Source of the DNA: Pipra filicauda
Lineage: Eukaryota > Chordata > Aves > Passeriformes > Pipridae
NCBI RefSeq assembly: GCF_003945595.2
Contig: NW_024104421.1
Coordinates: 7,068,001 to 7,132,000 of the forward strand
Length of the DNA stretch: 64,000 bases
Direction: 5' to 3'
Part shown: in pieces, positions 12,931-24,732 of the stretch
Layout of the letters: every line of letters starts with the position of its first letter
Numbering within the stretch: the stretch's first letter is position 1
Notes under the pieces: model-generated
Seen by the model: only the letters and a program-made list of their open reading frames with translations
What the model was told of the DNA's origin: nothing
Database searches by the model: none
Position numbers and translations under genes: made by a program

Positions 12931-15900
12931 GAAAATATGCCAGATAAATGCAATGTATCACTGCATTTCTCTGAATATGCCTGAGTATTGTGGCATACTA
13001 GGTCTTTTCTAATCCAGCTTTGATGTGTGCGTACTGCACTTAGAGGAAACATAAACATCTGGCCAAGACATACCCACATGACAAATGTCTTGTACCAGTC
13101 ATATTATTGTACTTGGGAATGTCCTAGGAAAGTGCTGACATACTTCAATTTGCAGGCATTTAAGTGAATTATTATCCTAAGCTTCCCAAGCTGTCAATTA
13201 GAGACAGTGATGATTGCTACTTTTCTCATCATCAAAGGATGATTATGGGAGTTGTTTCATTTCTGAGCAAGAAAAAAAAATTCATAAGGAAAAAAGGACC
13301 AATGAGGAAGTCAGGAGAGGGGAACCCTCCAAAAACTTTTGGCCAGTGTGGTATCTCATGGTTAGGGTGAATATTACTTGGGGCAGAAGAAATCCTAAAG
13401 AGCATGAGATGCACGTACTGTGGACAGAGGGGAGTCCAGTGAGTCTGATTTCTCACTGACCCTTGTGTGAAATGCTCGTGCCTTCACAGAGGAGTGTTTT
13501 GCCACATCTGCAGCCATTTGCCATGGGCACAAGTGGGAGAGAGCGAGGAGTCAGACCCACACGCTGAACTGGCCGAGTGGCTCAAGAGCAGCACAGGGGC
13601 TTGCACTGGAGGGTGACACTGTAGCTCTCTGATGTGAGATGGCCGTGGGAGCTCCACTTGTCCCCCTGCCTTAGCCCCAGCATCGTTCTGGTGCCAGGCG
13701 TTGCTGCTGTCCCACAGGAGCCTGTGCATTCCCTCTCTGCAGCAGGGTCACAGGAGTGGGTATGGCTTTCACTAGGAGGTGAGACAGGTTTTTATAAGAG
13801 TAAGTGGAAAATTATCCAAGAAGATAATCCAAGTGCATCAGGGAGGTGAGGGGTCAGGGCAGGCCCCTCTTGGCAAGATACACTCTTGGCAAAGTGAACC
13901 CAGCAGGGAGGAGAATATGCATGGCTGGACACACAGGGCTGTTGTAAAGAATGAGAAAGAAAGATAAACTGGGACAGAATCACCCTTTAGAGCCTCCTCC
14001 CATGTGATGTTGGGCATTGACTTCATCGCCTTTTAAAAGGAGGTTTTCTTTGACAGTAAAACTCTGAAAACTCTGCAAAACCCTTGTGTGATACCGTGAG
14101 TCAACAGTTGAAAGAGCAAACTTTGAGAGTCCCACGTTCCAGAACCCTCCTCATTCCTCTCACAGAGAGGGAGGGCAGGAGGGTGATGACGAGAATTTAG
14201 GAACATTCTGAAAAGTCTTGCAGAAAATGGTGCTGCATCCTTAAACTTGATTAATTCTCAAGCTCCTCCTCATTTCCAGAGTTCACTCTTAAAGCCTTTA
14301 TTTCTTTTTCACAGACATCTCAAATAACAAAACAGTCACATATGCAAGAGCTGGTATAGAATGGGATTCAGAGAAAAATGTCTTTACAGGAAGTATGTCT
14401 ATATTCTCACACATGGGGAGGAAAAAGAAGAGAGGGAGTGAGAGATACATATCTTACTCCTCAAAAAAGGGAAAGGGAGAACAGGAGAAGAACGTCAGGA
14501 TGATACACTACAGCTTGGGCAGGGTGGTACCATGTTGAAAATAACATTTGATCCCTGGAACTCAGCTTTATCTTCCACATTCTAGCTAAAGTCTTTTGTT
14601 AAGTACTGGTACACAGTACTTTACAGGTCCCTGCAGGCCAGCTGAAGTCCCTCTTGTCTTAACAGTATTTTTAAAAATTAGGTTGGTCTGAGAGATGGGT
14701 GAAAATTGTTAAGTCACTGACTTAAATTTAGCTGTAGAAACAAATAGTAGTGACCATACATTGACACAAGATCCAAAGTTCACTTAGCCCTAGAGTTTTC
14801 AGAAATCAGTTTAATTTTCCCACTCCTCTGTGTTTGCATTATTCAGGTAAAATATGGGAATATACAAGAGTTCCAGAGTTCTTGTACTAGATTAAATTGC
14901 TGATCCTTCCAGCCAGGCTGCCTATCAATATGCAATTCCAAATTTTGGCTCTGAGAGACTCTCACCATGAGATGGAGACGTATGTTCAGCCTTGTCAGAG
15001 CAGCTTTCTGAATAATACAGTCACAGTTCATTCTCTTATTGAGTCCTCAGTTTGGTTTTTCTGAGGACAACTATAATCCCAACAATAAGGGATGAAATTG
15101 CAATCTCTTTAATCTCCATGTAAGCTGTTTGTAAAGCAGTTATTAACATTGAAAGAAAGAATATGAAACTACCCAAACTGTACCTTGGAGGAGTATTTTT
15201 TGATTATCACTGCCAGCTAGATAACTTTTTCAGGCCAGTTGGGGGACAGAGCAAGAAATTAACCTTTGAACAGCTCAGCCATTCAAACTTTTAAGATGTA
15301 AATTCACTCTTTGAACTGCTTCAGCAATGCCTATGACTGACAGAAAAAGATGAAGAGTTCAGATCAAAGATCTCTGACCTCCAGCACTGGGACCACTCAG
15401 TCGTCTGTGCCTGGAGAACTCGACAAGGAACTCACCTCAAATACTACACCCAGGGTTTGGGGCAAGCCCTGTCCTTTGCAGTCATGTTGCAGTTTGGGAG
15501 GGGAAGGCTGTAGTGAACACCTCCTATTGTTCCAGCAGCCTTTCACAATTAAACCTGTGTTTTACATGGTGAGCCCAGGCCATGCACCTGAAGCACAGGG
15601 ACATGGCTGATCTCCGTATGGATGCTTTTCTGCAATAGGTACCTGATTCATCTCACCAGGATTTAAGATCTTTTAAGATTTTGGGACCACCCAAGAGAGG
15701 TGAGTGGTCACTGCATGAAGTGAGAAGGAGCCCCTAAAGCTGAATTAGATGTGAGTTTTTCTGGGTCACCATCTGTAAGTGACTGTGTCTCTTCACCACC
15801 TGTACAAGAAACCAAGAGAAATGAGCCCATCAGCACAAAGAGCTCAGTTAAGTGCCTAAGGTTAGGGGGGACAAATGAAGGTCAGAAAATCCCAGCCTTT

Positions 15901-16326
15901 GTGTAGCTTGAGGTCACCCACAAAGGTGCTCCTTGTGAACATACACCTAGTGCAGAACAGCATCCCTACAAAGGGCCTCTGAATAAAGGACAAGTGAGTC
16001 AATTGAGGGAGCTACTGCTGAACAGAAATTCTGCCATTGCTTTTTCAGTCCATTTCTTTTCCTTAAAAAAGCCCTTGAGACCCAGTCCTTGGACTGGATG
16101 TACGTGTGCGGATGTGCATGCCGCTGACTTGAGTGTGGTGCCCCTCCTCAGCTGGTGCAATGGCAAAATGAGGATTTTCCTGGGAAATAGTATTTTTTTA
16201 GTTTGTTTTGATTGAAATCTGAGATAAATGAGGATTGTGAAAAAGAAACAGTCCTTTGCCTGAAATTCTGTACATCAGCCTCAGGTTATTTCAGGCAATC
16301 ATGAAGCTATGGACATTTTTCAGAAA

Positions 16327-16375
16327 TTTACAAATATATATACAGATATACACATATATACATGTATATGTGTGT
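16327..16375. repeat. AT/CA-rich imperfect dinucleotide repeat
   Basis: Alternating purine-pyrimidine sequence (ATATATAC, GATATACACATATATACATG, TATGTGTGT) forms a degenerate microsatellite of about 50 bp. Confidence 0.7.
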
Positions 16376-16574
16376 CAGCCTAAGGGCTAGATTTACTACT
16401 GCTTTATTTCAGCCACACACAAGTATAATGGTTGTTTTTTACAAAAGAGATTGGTATATAGTTGGAGTGACTTAGCAGTGACTGTTCCTGTGTCTATCCA
16501 AAAGATCCTCAAGTGGGCTGACATTTAAGTACATTCCCCTTACATAAGTCCCATCATCACATATACACATAAAT

Positions 16575-16695
16575 AGGACCCAGTCTTACAGCTGTTAATG
16601 AAGCAAATTTCCCTTTGTTTCCAATGACCTGTAATCAAAGGGAATTTTACTAGAGAAAGAACTGAAAGTTCAAGCCCATTTTAGGTACAGTTTAC
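16575..16695. repeat. Ancient palindromic repeat with CAAAGGGAA arms
   Basis: The left half, GGACCCAGTCTTACAGCTG then AATGAAGCAAATTTCCCTTTG, is answered by the right half, CAAAGGGAATTTTACTAGAG then AAAGAACTGAAAGTTCAAGCC. The central arms are nearly perfect inverted copies around a spacer. The pattern fits the old reptile/bird palindromes whose arms contain AAATTCCC(A/T)TTGA. Confidence 0.5.
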
Positions 16696-17159
16696 AGTTT
16701 TGAAAGTTGTAACATTTGTCATACTAGGCCTCAAAATGCTTTAAAATAATTAAAATTACCACAAAAAAATACCTCCAGAAGTTCCCAAATATGCTTTTCC
16801 ATGTAAACAGGGGAAATTTTGTTCTGCAAAAGATCAAACCACAAATACATAGCTATAAACACTCTAAGTGATGGAAATTGCCAAATAAAAATAGTAACAG
16901 TTTAAATTAGATATCTGTGATTGCTGTTGGTGCCCAGGAGTTATAAATAATTCAGTACATTCTAACTGAATAGTCTAAGGCTGCACTTTTATTGTTCTGA
17001 TTACTCAAACCTTTTTCTTATGATCTATATTGTTAATGAATAACCCTTTGTAAAAAAAATACAGCCTTATGCTCTAGAGCCAAAAGAAAATTCTTCTTGA
17101 GATAAAACATCACAAGAGCTTAAGCAAATTAGAAGCATATATGATTTTTTAAAGAACTA

Positions 17160-17245
17160 TATGTAGGCACCAAAGGCATTTAGTGTTTTCACTAAGGAGG
17201 AATTGGATGCTTAGGCTTTTTTGTGTATCTGGCCCCAGGAGACTA
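17160..17245. repeat. Probable old palindromic repeat (TAGGCACC ... GGATGCTTAGGC)
   Basis: TAGGCACCAAAGGCATTTAG, a central TTTTCACTAAGG, then AATTGGATGCTTAGGC and TATCTGGCCCCAGG have the order of a known old amniote palindrome (TTAGGCACCTAAA ... TCTGGCCC). Divergence is high and the call is tentative. Confidence 0.4.
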
Positions 17246-18546
17246 AGCCATGTCTGACTCACACTCCTTGGAGTCTATATCACTTTGAAACTGGGGAAAA
17301 ACCCAGAGGTTTTTGAAGGCTTGACTCTTTATCTCATCTACTGCAGAATCGGTTACTGCTTGGGTATTTCTGACCAGCTGGCAAAATAACAAGGCCACTT
17401 GAAGGAATTGCCTTTACAGAGATATTCCTGTGTCCTGCTGCCACAGGTAGAGGTTAGACTCACGGGATATGAAGCTCCCTGCTGTGCTGAGCAGCGTTAA
17501 CCACGGTCCTCGTGCTGCCAATGACCTGCACGAACCCTCTGGGGACAGAAAAAAAAGACTCAGGTGGTGCCTCGCCATGGCACTGCCTCTGGGCACAGTG
17601 GAATTTTTACACCAGGGCATCATAAATGTTTCTGCTTTGGAGGTGATACATTGGCAACTCTTTCCTAAATTTCCAAACACATTTTGATGGAGAAAACCAA
17701 ATCCATCCCAGTTGTATTGTGCTTCCCCACGTATCTTCAGCAGATGGTTTCCATGTGATCTGCACACACAACCTAACACGAACACAGATGGCATCTGAAT
17801 TGCACTGCAACTCCAGAGCTAAGTATTAAAGAGTGGAAAACAATTATGCTGCGTTTTGCTATGTGTTTTCTCTCTACATGGAACACTTTTACAGGTCACT
17901 GGCACCCACATCGCGTGGGATGTACATGTGTGTGTATTTAAGGAAGGAGGGGAGTGAGGGCGCACATGTGTACACGCCCTATACAAGAAAATTTTTGAAG
18001 TCACTTTCTGCCACTGTGAGGGAGTGTTAATCAGTGAAGGAAAAATATAAAAATGCAGTCCTAGGAGGGACTGATGCTGATGCTGCAGGTGACATTGGAT
18101 TGTCCTCACAGAGTTCTACCAATGCCCATTGGTTTTTACCTATAGCAACTACTGTTGGCTTTCCTTTTCTTCACTCCTCCACCTTCCCCTGGAGATAACC
18201 TATCTGAGACTGATATCTTCATTTCAAGTCTTCCCTGAACAAGGAAGGACAATTGATCTGTGACTCTGGAGTGCTTTAAAAGAGGTGAACAGCATTTCAT
18301 TTCCCTCTTGTGGCCTATATTGAGGCAGTTGTCTAGGCTCTGTCTCCAACTCCTAAACTAGTGCAAGGCACACAGCAGTTAGACTGACAGCATTGTATCA
18401 GGCTCCAGTTCTCCCACTGATGTCAACAACGAGCTTGTCAGAGTCCCCTGGCACCACCTGCATTTGTTTTAAAAATGTTGCAATCTCTAACTATGGCTCC
18501 GAAGAGGGCTGTAGGATTGGGGTGTTAGTGGGGTAGACAGAATGGA

Positions 18547-18591
18547 AACCCTAAATTGGGGAGGGGGAGGAGGAGGAAGAGGGGGGAGGTA
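18547..18591 (+). repeat. G-rich purine tract (possible G-quadruplex)
   Basis: GGGGAGGGGGAGGAGGAGG, then AAGAGGGGGGAGG, is an almost pure purine run with several G-tracts. It could form a G-quadruplex or triplex on the plus strand. No gene signal is nearby. Confidence 0.6.
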
Positions 18592-20404
18592 ACATCTGAT
18601 TACTTTCTTTCTAAAGCCAAAGAATAGATATTGAGTGTGAAAGTGCTCGATTTCCGCTTTTAACTAAGACAGCACTAAAATATTTTCTAAGGCACCTGAT
18701 CTTTCTATGGACTTCAAGGGACTATGGAATAGATGCATTATATTCCTGGCTATGACTGCAAACAGTGGGGCTATAAGTTTTGAGCTGAGCCCTGGGCTCT
18801 GAGTTTTCAGCTTAGACTGGCCGAATCAAGATTTTATGGATCTGGCCTGGAGTTTGCTATCAAACTTCAGGCCTTTTTGAACTTTGGTTCCTGACCTTGG
18901 AAATTCATCCATCGCTGATCTTTACATGCTGCTTGTGCTTCATGCACACTTTTTACTCTTTACCTGTCAGTGGTACCTGGCAATCGTTCAGAGCTGTCTC
19001 AGTTTTTCACCTTGAGTCTCCCCTTGCTGGCTGGATGAGCACAGCAGTTTGGGACACGAAAGAGTGTGAAACCTGGGGGCAAAGAAATGCAGAGTTGGTT
19101 CCTGTGATGTGCCTGAGCGTTCCTGTAGCTCTTCTAGGCCTACGTAGAGACACACAGAAGAAAGAGCCCGAATAATGTATGTCTTTATTTAAGCTATACT
19201 TGGTAACATATTATTTTCCCTCCATTTCACTGCTGGCAGTTAGCTTGGCACTCAAGAATTAAGGACAGATTACAGTGATTTTCTTCTGAGCTCTGCTTAT
19301 CAGTGGGGCTCCAGGGATGAGCCTGATTCGGCGGCGCTGCATGGTGGGTAAATGGACAGCCATGGAGACACAGTTCTTTCAGGAATGCTTGGGAATCTGA
19401 GATACCCCCTGCATATCAATCCTCTCCCTCACCAACGTTGTTTTATTCACCATCTAATGAACTGCACAGCTAATGTGCCATACCTAAAAATGGTCCCAAA
19501 TGACTTGCATCTACAGGAAAGCAGAATACCTGCACTCTCACGATTCAATCCTGGGAGGATGAGGATACTCTGTTTAGAGGACTCAGGGTGGTTTTTTGTC
19601 CCTTTCATTTGTTATTGCAGCCAGAATAACATTTTAAAAAGTAATGGCAACTTTTCAAAAGCAATATTTCAAAGAAATTACTCTGGTCACTGGTGGTTTG
19701 TGATCCACTTGTTACTGTCCCTGGGGTGGAATGAAAGGAAAAAAGGCTTAACTAGAAAAAGAACTGGAGGGACTGTACTATTTATTTAGATGAGGGAAGA
19801 TCAGTTGTGTGTTTGCAGAGAGGGAGAAGGGAGAGATGATATATACAGGCGGCCAATATGAGTCAGGAAACGTAACACACAAACAGCTTTAGCTTGAAGA
19901 AGAAGGTGTCCTATACAGTACATAAGATACAGGGCACATATCACATGTTCTCCTGCCATGTAGCCCCCTCTCATATCCAGTGTCCCTGGCAGGGATGGAG
20001 AGCAGAACCCCTGGAGCTGACTCGCTACAGCCACAGGGCAATGTCACTGTACAATAACTGAGGGTCACCTACACAAAACCTCAGCCTGCAGAGTGCAGTG
20101 GGTTGAGACAATTCATCCTGCATCCTTGGGATAGGTGTTTTGTGATACCTGTGTTCACTGCAGTCAAGTGACTTCCATGGTCTCTGGAGCACAGAGAAGT
20201 GTTGTCCCAGCAGTGCAACATGAAAGGCCACATGCGGGAAAGAACCTGCCAGGTATGGACCCTGCCTTTCTACCTCATGGAAAGGGAGGCCAAGCACATG
20301 CTGATACCTCAGGCTAGGACAAGAGTGTCACTTTATCTGCAGGGGGAGGATAGGAAAAGAAGAGTCGGGGCTGGACTCTGCAGAAAGCTGAATGTCACCC
20401 AGGA

Positions 20405-20525
20405 AAGCACATTCTTAACTTTAAGCATATGAATAGTCTACCAAAGTTAAGGGGATTAGTCACATGCTCCAAGTAAAGCACATGCCTAGGCACTTGGCCA
20501 GAGCGGTTCTGAGGGATGGGGTCAA
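20405..20525. repeat. Ancient palindromic amniote repeat, copy 2
   Basis: TTCTTAACTTTAAGCATATG, then AATAGTC, then AGTTAAGGGGATTAGTCACATG, then AAAGCACATGCCTAGGCACTT (given in parts) follow the same module order as the element at 12,545: a TTAACTTTAAGCA(T/C)ATG arm, a centre, and the complementary CATGC...AAGCACATGCCTAGGCACTT arm. It is a second member of one family within 8 kb. Confidence 0.55.
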
Positions 20526-20917
20526 GCCCCTTAATGCTGGGATAACAGATAACAGATTTCTAATTAGCTACTCCTCCAACTAAGAAACCACGCACTAGTC
20601 AAAAAGCTTGAATCTCTGTTCAGAAGGATATTTCAAAGCCTCCCCAAAATGCAGAAACTCAGACTAGATATGAGTGTGCTTTGGCTCAGGATAGATGGAG
20701 ACACTAACCATCACAAATTTGGATCTAGGTGTATTTTGAGTCAACCCTACTCTAAAGACGAGTTTGAGCCAACAGAAAGTGTGGTGGGGCTGTGAGCCCC
20801 ATTCAAGGGTATGGAAGCACGTGGGACTCCTCCCAGTTCTGTGAGTAGCACGGAGGAAAATTCACAATATCCCAAGGGGGTTTTGCCCTTACTTAAAGCA
20901 TTGATGAGAAAACTGGT

Positions 20918-20938
20918 GTTTGGACAACCAGTCCAAAC
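20918..20938. repeat. Short perfect inverted repeat
   Basis: GTTTGGAC (20,918-20,925), loop AACCA, then GTCCAAAC (20,931-20,938). This is an 8-bp perfect hairpin with no associated feature and may be chance. Confidence 0.6.
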
Positions 20939-22392
20939 TGTTTTGGGGGATCCAGTTGGAGATTAAGGTGATATGATCACCTGCTGCTTCAGACATTCCC
21001 ATAGCTTTTAAGACATTTTATAGCCACAAACGCCTTACAGACCCCGTGCTACAGCAAGTGGAAAATCACAGAACTGGCCCAATGATCCGGGGTTAACACT
21101 TTTCTGTTGACAATGAAAATAATCATAACCCTCTTCCACCATTGCCACACACAGATGGACACACAGGCTCATATATAGCTTGTAAACCAACACTGTCACA
21201 GAATACTCCATCAAGGCAAAACTGTTTCTGTGCCAGCTGCAGAAAGAAAGCAAAGCTTTGAAAATCCATGAAACAGCAAAATTACTTCAATTTCTTTAAA
21301 TCTTACTGCTATACCTCTTTCAAAACTGTATCTGTAGAAAAATACACCCTATGAACACTCATGGACCACACAAGGATGCATCATCACAGGAGCTGCTGTA
21401 CTGCTTTCCATGCCACAGGGCCTGATGGTGGACTCCAGCTAGATACCTCTGTGCACTTTGGTTTACCTGGGTCACTCCAGATATCTGTATTCACATGAAA
21501 CACCTTCCCTATCACACTCAGCCCTGCAGAGGAGGAAGAAAGTCTGCATTCAAAGCTGTTTTAATGAAACAGCTATAATTTTCCTAATAATATCTTAATG
21601 GGAAGTTGTTTTTTTGCAAAATTTTTCGTATCTCAAAGAAATGAAAAATTTTTTATAGGTCTCTCTTGGTTTCCAGTTATTGGTTTTCTGCTTTCAGCTT
21701 TCATTTAGCTTTCCAAGGCTGTTTTTATTTTAAATTTCCTTCTTCTGTTCAATGGTAATTTATCATCCTCCTTACCAAGTAGGCACTTGCACAGTCAAAT
21801 GGTTTCAAAACTTTTCAAAACCACTCTATTTGAAAACCTTGCCAGAAAAAAATAAATAAACCAATCTGCTTATAAAGGAAGTTTCTTCAAGGCTTGTATT
21901 TTCAACATGAATAAATAAATAATTTCTCTGGTCACATCTAATGGAAAATGAAATTATGAAACTTCAGTTGACAGGGATGGCACTTCAGTGGCAACACACT
22001 GACTTAGCAGCTGGCATTGGCATGTTTGGGGAATTTGTAGACAACGAAAAGCAAAAGCTAGGTAGTTGAGAAAGAAGGAAAGGATCCCAAATCTACCCTA
22101 CTCCAACATGCCCTTCAGAAACTTCATTTCTCGGGGTACAGTTAATACAGCAACATCATCACACAAGGTGTAAAGGGGAAGAGGGGCTGCAAGGAGAATA
22201 GCTGGCTATGGAATTGTATTGTGTAAGAATTATTTGTTAGCCAGATTTTTTAAACCAAGCAATACTGTTTCTTGCCATCTTGAGTAAATGGTATGACCTG
22301 GAAATTAATGCCTGCATTTCTGTGCAGCAGGCACAGCCTCAATGGGTTGCCTTGTTCTCCTTGTGAGATTTTTTAGATGCAGAGGATGACTT

Positions 22393-24360
22393 TTTATTGA
22401 CTCATGATGGCATGCAGCTATCATGTACAAAAGGATTGCTGGTACTATCCCTGAATTAAGAGCATGTTGGGTTGGGTTGGTTTAGGGGAGACCTGTTTTC
22501 TTTGTCCTGTCTCCCTTTGTCTGTATATTTGTCAGTGGTGCCCTCACTCCTGCATATGGCAATTCAGTCATCCTTCTTCAGTCCCTTTGGTTACACCCTT
22601 GGCCCTTCTTCCCCACATTCCCCTGAGCCACGGGTCCCCTGCAAGGACTTGGTGTCCTCATAGCCAAAATGATTTCCTTCCTCTAATGGCATTCACCCAC
22701 CTCTCCAGACTTAGCTGTTCATTTAGATCTTCTGGGACCTATGACCTGAACAACGGGAAGAGCAGAGTGAAGGAAAAAGGAGACAATAGGGAGAGGAGTA
22801 GCAGGAAAAAGAGAAAGACCAAAAAAGAGAGAGAGTTCCATTTGCAGATTCACAGTTATATCATACAATGCTTAAGCTCATGGGAAATGGATCTCTGTTC
22901 TCTGCATCTGACCCTTTCACGTCCATCTGTACACAGTTCTCCCAGATGGAGAGTGGAGATATCCAGTGATCCAGTTTCCAAAGACAAGATGTAGGAAGGT
23001 CTTATTTGGCATACATGAACACAATGAGAGGCATCTCTTACTTCTTTCTTACTGAAATTAGCTCTCTTTTCCTCCTCAGCAATGGCTTTTGCCCAGTTGC
23101 CTTAAACATCCAAAATGGAAACTTGATGAAATCCCATTCCAGCAAATATCTGGGAAGAACAACTGCCAGGGCTCCCCCCACCTCCCTTCTCGTTAGTCGG
23201 TTTTCCTCTGGATCCACCATCCTGAACCCTCAGGTGCTCCGTGAAAACAAAAAAAACATCCCAAGATCCATCAGAGAAGATGTGCTGTCTCAGACCTGAC
23301 GGATTTCCTCACGTTTCTGCCGTTGCGGTGCCTCAGTCTTGGGCCACAAACACAGCATGGATGGTTTGGTGGACAATCACATTGCAATGTTTTAAATTTT
23401 TCTTTTTGTTAAAAAAAATAAATAAAGGAAGAGGGAAGAAAAAGTTCTACACACATGTATCACAGCATTTTCAAAAGGCCTTCTGCTGCATTTACATTAG
23501 CAGTTCAGCCTCAGTTGTAAGCCTGGATGTAAGGCAGCTGGAAGATTAAAACCGCATTGTTGGAAAGTCCGCTGAGATGTCCTCTTGGAGTTTTTTGTTG
23601 TTGTTGCTGTTTCTGGTTTTATTTTCTTAAATCTGTAGGGGTTTACTACTTTTTTTTTTTTTTTACTTGTTTGCTTCTCTCTAAAGTTTGGCAGGCAAAG
23701 AGAAAATACTTGTCTGCTTTTCCTCACATGTTTTGTCTGTTTTGTTTTCTGTGTTTTAAGGGAAAAAAACCCAACAAAACCCCAAAACCAGTGACAGGAC
23801 AGGCTTTCTGTCATTTTGTTTTAAGAAAGAAAAAGAAAGTGGGTGGGTTTCTGATAGTGGCCTTGAGGAGGTACGTTGTTGAGGTGGCTCAAATGCTTCA
23901 TTTGCTCCTTTGCTTGCTGTTTGTATTTTCCCTTCTGGCTGCAATGGACACGCTTTTTGTGTCATTTTCCCCCCCGCGCCCCCACCCCCACCATGTCCTG
24001 TGCAGATTCTGGTTCCAGATTCCCCATATGGATCCCCTGTTCCCCTTCCCAAATGGCAGTAGGTAGGTGCAACTGTAGGTTCATTTGACCTCTAAGGTAT
24101 GATGCCGAAGTTAAAAGTTGGATGGAAGAGCCATGTGAGAGAAAAGCTTTCCCATTACTGTGAGAAAGAATGAAGCAACACAGAGTCCAGTGGAGATGTG
24201 AGTGCCGTGTTGGACTCAGCTCTACCTTGGCACTGGCATTAATTTGAGATTTTATATATATTTATAATTATATATACATATATATGCATGTATAGGCATA
24301 CACAGACATATATATATATATATATGTATCGTGTGTGTGTGTATTTGTTTGCTATTTGTT
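22393..24360 (-). other. TMEM178B: Probable TMEM178B 3' untranslated region (end uncertain)
   Basis: The minus-strand sequence after the stop codon has no further open coding. It begins with a CA/TA-rich simple repeat only about 20 bases past the stop. Minus-strand AATAAA hexamers occur at 23,623-23,618 and 22,398-22,393, and others further on (for example near 19,183). None has an obvious GU-rich downstream element, so the true cleavage site cannot be chosen from sequence. The start of this feature is simply the second hexamer. Confidence 0.4.
24253..24346. repeat. TA/GT compound microsatellite next to the TMEM178B stop
   Basis: The stretch has TA-rich dinucleotides, then an uninterrupted (TA)n run around 24,309-24,324, then ATCG and (GT)n at 24,331-24,342. 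On the sense (minus) strand it reads as CA then TA repeat within the first 20-110 bases of the 3' untranslated region. It is likely length-polymorphic. Confidence 0.85.

Positions 24361-24732
<372 letters not shown>

Larger units (their letters stand above)
1..22392. other. Intergenic or distal 3' region, no gene recognised
   Basis: No coding exon, RNA gene or young mobile element is recognisable here. In human the gene downstream of TMEM178B is AGK. I found no segment resembling acylglycerol kinase exons on the minus strand, though short exons could be missed. What can be seen is listed separately: a GT microsatellite near 7,751, a perfect hairpin at 11,352, old palindromic repeats near 12.5, 16.6, 17.2 and 20.4 kb, a purine tract at 18,547, and AT-rich stretches (10.8-11.0, 11.7-11.8, 16.3-17.1, 21.6-21.9 kb). 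The open frames overlap each other on both strands without motifs and look like chance. Confidence 0.6.

Noticed and set aside
19352..19789. 145-residue plus-strand open frame
   Set aside because: No motif or homology recognised, and a neutral-looking composition.
22464..22994. 176-residue plus-strand open frame, the longest in the window
   Set aside because: It lies in the likely 3' untranslated region, antisense to TMEM178B. It has no domain, is Ser/Pro/Leu-rich with a low-complexity Lys/Arg patch, and has no splice or promoter support.
1..24000. AGK exons expected downstream of TMEM178B by synteny
   Set aside because: No segment resembling acylglycerol kinase was found on the minus strand; probably lies beyond position 1.
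23557..24066. 169-residue plus-strand open frame rich in Phe and Cys
   Set aside because: Produced by poly(T) and GTT runs (TTT, TGT codons) opposite the TMEM178B 3' region; no family resemblance.
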